Origin: Oscillospiraceae bacterium
Lineage (GTDB): Bacteria > Bacillota > Clostridia > Oscillospirales > Oscillospiraceae
Reading direction: 5' to 3'
NCBI GenBank assembly: GCA_017397835.1
Contig: JAFQHV010000005.1
Location: 1 to 56,333, forward strand
DNA length: 56,333 nt
Below, piece by piece: positions 49,049 through 56,333 of this stretch (positions are counted from its first letter, which is position 1; the number at the start of each line of letters is the position of its first letter). Both the position numbers and the translations under genes were made by a program. The notes under the pieces were generated by a model. The model did no database searches. It worked only from the letters and a program-made list of their open reading frames with translations, and was not told the DNA's origin.

Positions 49049-50827
49049 ATGCTGCGCAGTTTGCATATGAAGCTGGTCATGATCATGGTGCTGCTCATCC
49101 TGTCACTGATGACGGTGGTGGGGGCGTTCCTGATGAACTCGGTGGTGGCCTTTTACCTGAACGATTTTTATGCACAGGTCAACACTGTGTTCAGTGACCG
49201 GGACGTGTATTACGACATGACCACCCAGACTCCTGCCGAGCTGGCGGGGGAGCAGTCCGGGGTGGCGATGCTGGATCAGGTTCTGGGCGCCTACGCCGGT
49301 GCGCTGGGCGTGGACGGCAGCGGCCGCAACTACTATATTCTGGATGCCGCCGGCCGTTATTTGGCCGGCACCGATGACGAAGCCGGACAGAATCTGGAAT
49401 ACACCCGCAATCTGATGCAGGTCATTGCGGATCGGACCCAGGTGGGCGACGGGAGCAATTTGGCTGCCGACTACATGGACGTGGCCATTCCCATCGACCG
49501 GGGGGACGAGAGCTATATCGTCTATATCCGGGACGATCGAAGCACGGTGGATCTGCTCAACAGCAAGCTGTTCACCCTGATCGTGGAGGCACTGGTGTTT
49601 GGCCTGCTGATCTCCGTGCTGCTGTCGTTCCTGCTGTCTAAGACCATGGTCACCTCCATCCGGCGGCTGACCGACGGTGCCGAGCGGGTGGCAGACGGCG
49701 ACTTTTCTCACAAGATCGAGGTCACGTCCCAGGACGAGATCGGTGTGCTGACCAATACGTTCAACGACATGGCGGGTCAGCTGGAGGACACTCTGCGGCA
49801 GGTGGAGAACGAGCGAAACAAGCTGGATACACTGTTTCTGCACATGAACGACGGCGTGGTGGCCTTTGACGGGGATGGATTTGTGATCCACTCCAACCCT
49901 GCTGCGGCCAGTATGCTCCATTGTGAAATTGGGCCGGAAACCCTGTATGAGGAGTTGTTCGGCGATTTGGCCGACCTGGACAGCGTGCTGTCTGCTCCGG
50001 ACTATTTGGAGGGAGAGCGGGAGAGCGAAGGGCGTTACATGGAACTGCTGCTGGCTCCCTTTGACCGGGAAAATCAGACCGGCGCGCTGGTGGTGATCCA
50101 CGACGTGACCGAGCAGAGGAAAAATGAGGAGATGCGCCGGGAGTTTGTGGCCAACGTGTCCCACGAGCTGCGCACCCCCCTGACCAATATCCGCAGCTAC
50201 GCGGAAACTTTGGCGGAAAACGTGGGCGATCTGCCCCCAAAGACCGAGCAGAAGTTCTTGGGCGTTATTCTGAACGAGAGCGACCGTATGACCCATATCG
50301 TGCAGGATCTGCTGACCCTGTCCCGGTTTGACTCCGGTCACAACGAGCTGAAGCTGGGCAAATTCTCCTTTACCGGGGCCATCAACGATATGTACAATGC
50401 GGTGTATCTTGAGGCTCAGCGCCACGACCACACCATTGAGCTGAAGCTGGAACCGGGTCTGCCCGAGATCGTGGCCGATCGGGAGCGCATCCTCCAGGTG
50501 ATGATGAATATCGTGTCCAACTCCATCAAGTACACCCCCAACGGCGGCCATATTACCATCAGCGCAGGCCGACTGGACGAGCGGGTATGGATGGAAGTGG
50601 CGGACAACGGCATCGGCATTCCCAAAGAGGACCGTGCCCGTGTTTTCGAGCGCTTTTACCGAGTGGACAAGGCTCGCTCCCGGGAGTCCGGCGGAACCGG
50701 CCTGGGTCTGTCCATCGCCAAAGAGATCGTTGACCGGCACCGCGGTGTACTGACCACGGTGGACAAGGAAGAGCCGGGCCTGACCCTGCGCATGGAACTG
50801 AATATTGAGGGACCCGGCCATGAGTAA
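49049..50827 (+). CDS. walK: sensor histidine kinase, WalK/VicK-like
   Basis: The 592-residue protein has two membrane helices (about 8-30 and 176-200) around an external PAS-like domain, then a HAMP linker (STRITDGAERVADGDFSH-like sequence, near 205-220), a cytoplasmic PAS domain (LHMNDGVVAFDGDGFVI, about 268-284), and HisKA with phosphorylated His372 (NVSHELRTPLTNI). The ATPase has VADNGIGIP and GGTGLGLSIA. This order is the WalK design. The C-terminus overlaps the start of the next gene by 8 nt. AAGGGGGAGGG precedes ATG 49049. Confidence 0.92.
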   Translation: MLRSLHMKLVMIMVLLILSLMTVVGAFLMNSVVAFYLNDFYAQVNTVFSDRDVYYDMTTQTPAELAGEQSGVAMLDQVLGAYAGALGVDGSGRNYYILDAAGRYLAGTDDEAGQNLEYTRNLMQVIADRTQVGDGSNLAADYMDVAIPIDRGDESYIVYIRDDRSTVDLLNSKLFTLIVEALVFGLLISVLLSFLLSKTMVTSIRRLTDGAERVADGDFSHKIEVTSQDEIGVLTNTFNDMAGQLEDTLRQVENERNKLDTLFLHMNDGVVAFDGDGFVIHSNPAAASMLHCEIGPETLYEELFGDLADLDSVLSAPDYLEGERESEGRYMELLLAPFDRENQTGALVVIHDVTEQRKNEEMRREFVANVSHELRTPLTNIRSYAETLAENVGDLPPKTEQKFLGVILNESDRMTHIVQDLLTLSRFDSGHNELKLGKFSFTGAINDMYNAVYLEAQRHDHTIELKLEPGLPEIVADRERILQVMMNIVSNSIKYTPNGGHITISAGRLDERVWMEVADNGIGIPKEDRARVFERFYRVDKARSRESGGTGLGLSIAKEIVDRHRGVLTTVDKEEPGLTLRMELNIEGPGHE

Positions 50828-52094
50828 GGGGAAACAGATCTGTGAATGGACCAAAAACCTGCTGATCGTGGCGCTGCTGTGTTCGGCGGCCTGGCTTTTG
50901 GTTGACAGTCAGATGTTTGGCCGCCTGCCGTGGAGGTTGGAGCCCCGGCAGAGCGGAACGGGCCAGCAGGCACCTGCGCCGACGACCGGGCAGGTGACAC
51001 TGCCCATGGCTGTGGCGGTGCTCAACGACAGCGGTGTGTGTGCGGCCCGGTATGATGCCGCGGCGGTGGACGAGCTGTTTCAGCCGCTTTTGCCCGTGTT
51101 GGGTGAAGCGTTGGCCGGAGCGGGACAGCCTCAGCAGGAGGAAGCGGATGCATGGCTTGCCGCCCTTTCCGGTCACAGCGGAGCATGGTTTGAGCTGCAG
51201 GGCAACGTGCCCATGCAGGTGCTGTGCCGCTGGCTGGCGGGGACGGACAATCCCTACCTGACCGGCAACGCGCGGCAGATACTGCTTTGCGTGCGGGATG
51301 AGCAGGTGTTCTTGTGTTACCGCTGCGACGAGCAGTACCAAAGCTGTGCGGTGGAGGGGATGTCTGCGGAATATCTGCGCGGCGTGTTGGCACAGAAGGC
51401 TACCAACGGTGCGGACTTTGCGCACGGCAGGTCGGAGTACGAAACGTTGGCGCCCCAAACGCTGATTTTGCCGCAGGAGCCAAGTCCGGAAGAGTACGTT
51501 GCCATCAATCCTTTGGCCGAGGGGCAGGATATGAACAGCCTGCTGCAGGGACTGGCGTTTGCTCCCGGCATTACCACCGTCTACCAGACACCGGAGGGGT
51601 ATCGTGCCCGCAGCGGAAATGATACGCTGACCGTGTCGGATGCCGGCAGGATCGGCTACGAGCGGGAGGGCGATGAACAGCGGTATCCTCTGGCGGGAAA
51701 CGAGGAAGATCCGGCCGTGTATCGCGCCGTGGAAACCGCGCGGCAGATCGTGTGCGGAGCGACCCAAACCTGGGGCGGTACGGCGGTTTATCTGCGGGAC
51801 GTGAGGCAGGAGGCGGATGGCTGGCACGTAGAGTTTGGCTACGTACTGAATGCCACCGCGGTACAGCTGGACGAGCCGGGATGGTGTGCCGAAGTGGTTT
51901 TGGACCATGAGGGTGTGGTGCGGTATCAAATGATTCTGCGTGGGTACCAGCCCGCGGGAAAAACGACCCTGCTGCTGCCCCAGCCCCAGGCGGCTGCGGT
52001 GCTGGAGCAGATGGGGCAGACGGGCAGCGGCTTGCTGCTGAACTATCTGGACGGCGGCGACAGTGCGCGCGCCGCCTGGATAGCGGATAGGTAA
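50820..52094 (+). CDS. WalH/YycH-like membrane protein
   Basis: The 424-residue protein has one N-terminal membrane helix (WTKNLLIVALLCSAAWLLVD, about 10-29) and an external rest, rich in Gln and Gly, ending WIADR. Position after walK and the anchored topology match YycH (WalH), a regulator that controls WalK through membrane contact. Sequence recognition alone is moderate. ATG 50820 overlaps the walK stop. Two beta-rich lobes can be guessed at but not named. Confidence 0.7.
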   Translation: MSKGKQICEWTKNLLIVALLCSAAWLLVDSQMFGRLPWRLEPRQSGTGQQAPAPTTGQVTLPMAVAVLNDSGVCAARYDAAAVDELFQPLLPVLGEALAGAGQPQQEEADAWLAALSGHSGAWFELQGNVPMQVLCRWLAGTDNPYLTGNARQILLCVRDEQVFLCYRCDEQYQSCAVEGMSAEYLRGVLAQKATNGADFAHGRSEYETLAPQTLILPQEPSPEEYVAINPLAEGQDMNSLLQGLAFAPGITTVYQTPEGYRARSGNDTLTVSDAGRIGYEREGDEQRYPLAGNEEDPAVYRAVETARQIVCGATQTWGGTAVYLRDVRQEADGWHVEFGYVLNATAVQLDEPGWCAEVVLDHEGVVRYQMILRGYQPAGKTTLLLPQPQAAAVLEQMGQTGSGLLLNYLDGGDSARAAWIADR

Positions 52095-52114
52095 CCGGGG
52101 AAGGCGGTGCGGAC

Positions 52115-52954
52115 GTGGAGGTATCCAAGTTAAAGAATATCGTTATCATCGTTTTGGCACTGCTGAACCTGTGCCTGTTGGCGTTGTCCGGTGGACGGCG
52201 TATGCAGGACGTCCGCAGCCGGGAGCAGGCCCGCGCCTCTGCGATCGAAGTGATCCGCGCCGGCGGTGTATCCATAGACGAGGTAGCCGTACCGAAGGAA
52301 ATGAACCTGCTGCCCATGGTGGCGCAGCGGGATTTGAAAGAAGAGGCGCTGCAGGCCGGCAATCTGCTGGGCGGCGAGGTGACGGTGGAGGCCCGGGGCG
52401 GCGAGGTGTATCGCTATACCAATGCGGCCGGTTGGCTGCAGGTGCACGGTACCGGTCAATACAGTGCACAAATGACCGGGGGAGAAGCGCTGACAGAGCA
52501 GGAACGGCCGGAGGACCACGCCGCGAAGCTGCTGGAGCGGTTGGGCATCCAAAGCCGTGCTGTGACCAACAATGTTGCCAAGGGGCAGGGCGAGGTGGTC
52601 CTTGACCAGATGCTGAATGGAGCCGCCTTGCTGGACTGCCGGGTCACGGTCCGGTACCAAGACGGCTTTGCCGTGCAGATATCCGGTAACCGCAGGCTGC
52701 CGGGTCGGACCGAGCAGGTGGAGTACGCGCCCATTGCAGTGTCCACCGCGCTTATGCGGCTGTATAACGGCCTGAATGACATGGGTGACGTGTACAGTGC
52801 CATCCGATCCATCACGCCGGCCTATCTGCTGAGTGCCGAGGGCGGCGGGTCCGTGCGGCTGACCCCGGTATGGCAGGTCGAAACCGATACGGGCGTTTAC
52901 CGCCTGGACACCATTACGGGTGGACTGAGCCGGACGGGAGAGCACCCCCGCTGA
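52115..52954 (+). CDS. WalI/YycI-like membrane protein
   Basis: The 279-residue protein begins KLKNIVIIVLALLNLCLLAL (membrane helix about 5-25) and has an external domain, with GGRRMQDVRSREQAR and VWQVETDTGVYRLDTITG near the C-terminus (the YycI-type YycH domain). It follows WalH by 20 nt. In Bacillus subtilis WalH and WalI together restrain WalK. GTG 52115 is the proposed start, with AAGGCGG upstream. walJ and htrA are not next, since a terminator follows. Confidence 0.75.
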   Translation: MEVSKLKNIVIIVLALLNLCLLALSGGRRMQDVRSREQARASAIEVIRAGGVSIDEVAVPKEMNLLPMVAQRDLKEEALQAGNLLGGEVTVEARGGEVYRYTNAAGWLQVHGTGQYSAQMTGGEALTEQERPEDHAAKLLERLGIQSRAVTNNVAKGQGEVVLDQMLNGAALLDCRVTVRYQDGFAVQISGNRRLPGRTEQVEYAPIAVSTALMRLYNGLNDMGDVYSAIRSITPAYLLSAEGGGSVRLTPVWQVETDTGVYRLDTITGGLSRTGEHPR

Positions 52955-52980
52955 GCACGAAAAACCTGTAGAAACAAAGT

Positions 52981-53016
52981 GCGGCCCCGGAGCAGATGCT
53001 CCGGGGCCGTGTTTTA
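52981..53016. terminator. terminator between walI and the comM-like gene
   Basis: CGGCCCCGGAGCA (52982-52994) pairs with TGCTCCGGGGCCG (52997-53009), followed by TGTTTT. It lies between convergent genes. Confidence 0.88.
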
Positions 53017-54531
53017 CTTTTTCAGATAGGCGGGGGGACGGTATTGCAGAGCCTCTGCCAGGTGGTGGGGCTGAATGGTTTCGCTGTCGTCCAGATCGGC
53101 AATGGTGCGGGCCAGACGGCGGATCCGGTCATAGCCGCGGGCGGTCAGGCCAAGCCGGTCAAAGGCCCCGCGCATAAGTACCTGGCAATCTTCATTCAAC
53201 GAACAGCAGGCGTCCAGCTCCTTTTGGCCCAAGTAGGCGTTGCACAGGGGTTTATCCCCCGGAATGCGGACGTTTTGTCGCGCCCGGGCGGCATCTACAC
53301 GGGCGCGGACGTCGGCAGAAGGCTCTGCCGCGGCCCGACGGGCCAGCTCGTCATACTCCAGAGAGGAAACCTCCACGAACAGGTCGATGCGGTCCAGCAG
53401 AGGGCCGGACAGACGGGAGAGGTACTTTGTCACATCGTGCTCCGAACACTTGCAGCGGCCGGATGGATGCCCGTACCAGCCGCATTTGCAGGGGTTCATG
53501 GCACACACCAGCATGAAACGGCTGGGGTAACTCACCGAACCGGAGGCGCGAGAGATGGTGACCTGTCCATCCTCCAGGGGCTGGCGCAGTACCTCAAGCA
53601 CTTCTTTGGAGAACTCGGGCAGCTCGTCCAGAAACAGCACCCCATGGTGGGCCAGGGAGATCTCACCCGGCCGGGGATTGGAGCCGCCGCCGGCCATGCC
53701 CATGGTGGACACGGTATGGTGGGGGGAGCGGAAAGGGCGGCGGGTGATCAGGGGCGCATCCGGTGTGGTCAGGCCCAGAACGGAGTGGATCTGGGTGGCC
53801 TGCAGGGACTCCTGCCGGGTCATGGCGGGCAGGATGGAGGGCAAACGGCGGGCCAGCATGGATTTGCCGGAGCCGGGCGGGCCCACCAACAGTACGTTGT
53901 GGCTGCCGGCGGCAGCGATCTCAAGGGCACGTTTGACGTTTTCCTGTCCCTTGACTTCGGAAAAATCGGGTTCATCCTGCTGGCTTGACGAGCAGGACCA
54001 CAGGGGGGCGGGGGAAATGGGTGCCTCCCCACGCAGATGGGCGATCAGCTGGGCCACGTCGGTGACGGGGATGATGGCGGGCCCCTGAGCCAAGGAGGCC
54101 TCTGCGGCGTTGTCTGCCGGGACGTACAGCGTTTTGATGCCGGCGGCCTTCGCGGCAAGGGCCATGGGCAGCATACCGGCGGCGGGGCGCAGTCTGCCCG
54201 ACAGGGACAGCTCGCCGATGAAAGCGCAGTCGGAGTCCCGCAGCTTTAGCTGGCCGCCGGCACACAGAATGCCCACCAGCATGGGCAGGTCATAGAGTGT
54301 GCCCACCTTCTTTACGTGGGCGGGGGCCAAGTTGACGGTGATGCGGCTGACGGGGAAGGAGAACGAGCAGTTCTTGATGGCGGCGCGGACGCGCTCGCGC
54401 GCCTCGTTGACGGCGGCATCGGGCAGGCCCACCACCGTAAAGGCGGGCAGACCGCCGGACAGGTCACACTCCACGGCCACTTCGTAGCCGGAGATGCCGG
54501 TCAGACCCAGCGAGCGGATGTTGCAGACCAT
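53014..54531 (-). CDS. comM: YifB/ComM-family AAA ATPase (Mg chelatase-like)
   Basis: The 505-residue protein has an N-terminal ChlI-like domain (VVGLPDAAVNEARERVRAAI, about 31-50, RITVNLAPAHVKK), a AAA domain with Walker A GPPGSGKSMLARRLP (about 220) and Walker B HHGVLFLDELPEF, and a C-terminal Mg_chelatase_C domain (LGLTARGYDRIRRLARTIADL). ComM helicase works in branch migration during natural transformation in proteobacteria. In Clostridia the function is less clear. ATG 54531 follows GAGGGGG. A cluster of cysteines (CKCGWYGHPSGRCKCSEHD) is a likely zinc site. Confidence 0.9.
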   Translation of the reverse strand: MVCNIRSLGLTGISGYEVAVECDLSGGLPAFTVVGLPDAAVNEARERVRAAIKNCSFSFPVSRITVNLAPAHVKKVGTLYDLPMLVGILCAGGQLKLRDSDCAFIGELSLSGRLRPAAGMLPMALAAKAAGIKTLYVPADNAAEASLAQGPAIIPVTDVAQLIAHLRGEAPISPAPLWSCSSSQQDEPDFSEVKGQENVKRALEIAAAGSHNVLLVGPPGSGKSMLARRLPSILPAMTRQESLQATQIHSVLGLTTPDAPLITRRPFRSPHHTVSTMGMAGGGSNPRPGEISLAHHGVLFLDELPEFSKEVLEVLRQPLEDGQVTISRASGSVSYPSRFMLVCAMNPCKCGWYGHPSGRCKCSEHDVTKYLSRLSGPLLDRIDLFVEVSSLEYDELARRAAAEPSADVRARVDAARARQNVRIPGDKPLCNAYLGQKELDACCSLNEDCQVLMRGAFDRLGLTARGYDRIRRLARTIADLDDSETIQPHHLAEALQYRPPAYLKK

Positions 54532-54565
54532 GATCGTCCCCCTCTCAAACGCGTTATGATTTCCT

Positions 54566-54594
54566 ATTTTAGACCCAGTTGGCAAAAATAGCAA
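54566..54594 (-). promoter_or_regulatory. predicted promoter of the comM-like gene
   Basis: On the minus strand TTGCTA (54589-54594) and TAAAAT (54566-54571) are 17 bp apart, 35 nt before the start. Confidence 0.7.
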
Positions 54595-54646
54595 TGGGCG
54601 GGCGGAAAAATAGGCAATTTTGTTAAGAAAAAAACGGAAAAGGACA

Positions 54647-54675
54647 TTTACAAACATACTGAAAAGTGATAGACT
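54647..54675 (+). promoter_or_regulatory. predicted promoter of the pyruvate:ferredoxin oxidoreductase gene
   Basis: TTTACA (54647-54652) and TAGACT (54670-54675) have a 17-bp spacer. The leader to ATG 54846 is about 165 nt, with no gene in it. With the divergent comM promoter this describes the 314-nt gap 54532-54845. Confidence 0.6.
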
Positions 54676-54794
54676 AACAAGCGTAAAGTTCAACACCGTT
54701 TCACCACCGCTTCATCCGGTTTCGGGGGAAGCGGCATCCGTGCGTTCGGACATAGTTCCGGGCCGGGCGGTGGCACGGGCGCGAGCCAATATAA

Positions 54795-56333
<1,539 letters not shown>

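Overview
The window comes from a fairly GC-rich, endospore-forming member of the Bacillota, most likely an anaerobic gut Clostridium of the Oscillospiraceae (Flavonifractor/Lawsonibacter-like). The evidence is a SpoIID gene, a WalRK two-component operon with WalH/WalI-like accessory proteins, TPP and lysine riboswitches, a pyruvate:ferredoxin oxidoreductase, SLH-anchored surface proteins, AGGAGG-type ribosome binding sites and sigma-A promoters with TATAAT boxes. Taxonomy is inferred from gene content only.

Layout. 1-2666: end of the alpha ribosomal operon (rpsM end, rpsK, rpsD, rpoA, rplQ), closed by a terminator. 2696-4441: an MFS transporter and a Nudix hydrolase. 4474-13877: a sugar locus. 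An RbsABC-type ABC importer on the minus strand is divergent from a LacI-family regulator, and near-identical palindromic operators lie on both sides. Next come L-fucose isomerase (fucI), fucose mutarotase (fucU), an AEC-type permease, an unknown 79-residue protein and a HAD phosphatase. 13884-16405: glycerate kinase, tRNA-Gly(GCC) and a family 2 glycosyltransferase. 16591-20545: spoIID, mnmA, then a TPP riboswitch over thiT and a HAD hydrolase, then a 46-codon gene. 20561-23585: a lysine-riboswitch-controlled NhaC-family transporter, a hotdog thioesterase and an unknown protein. 23607-25925: serCA, for serine biosynthesis.

26423-41519 is the most unusual part. A 3033-residue secreted protein carries six beta-helix-like modules, InlB-like spacer domains, an SGNH/DUF4886-like domain and a beta-propeller-like stretch. 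It is followed by a diacylglycerol/sphingosine-kinase-like lipid kinase and a 1501-residue SLH protein that ends in the same type of beta-helix module. An LCP-family cell-wall ligase and a CofE-like protein follow. 43421-43925 is a hairpin-rich stretch without genes, between convergent terminators. 43969-47546 on the minus strand: yfbR, an ACT-domain protein, a UPF0210 protein and a ProX-type tRNA editing protein, plus an XRE-regulator/membrane fusion. 47734-53016: nudF-walR-walK-walH-walI, apparently transcribed from one promoter. The window ends with a ComM/YifB-type AAA protein (minus) and the start of the pyruvate:ferredoxin oxidoreductase gene (plus, running off the edge).

Integration. 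The fucose locus takes up a sugar, equilibrates its anomers and isomerises it, but no kinase or aldolase is present here. The serine, lysine, thiamine and tRNA-modification genes are housekeeping units under classical riboswitch or sigma-A control. The envelope genes (giant protein, lipid kinase, SLH protein, LCP ligase, WalRK operon) together suggest an elaborate S-layer-type surface. Promoter, operator and terminator calls rest on reading consensus boxes and hairpins by eye.
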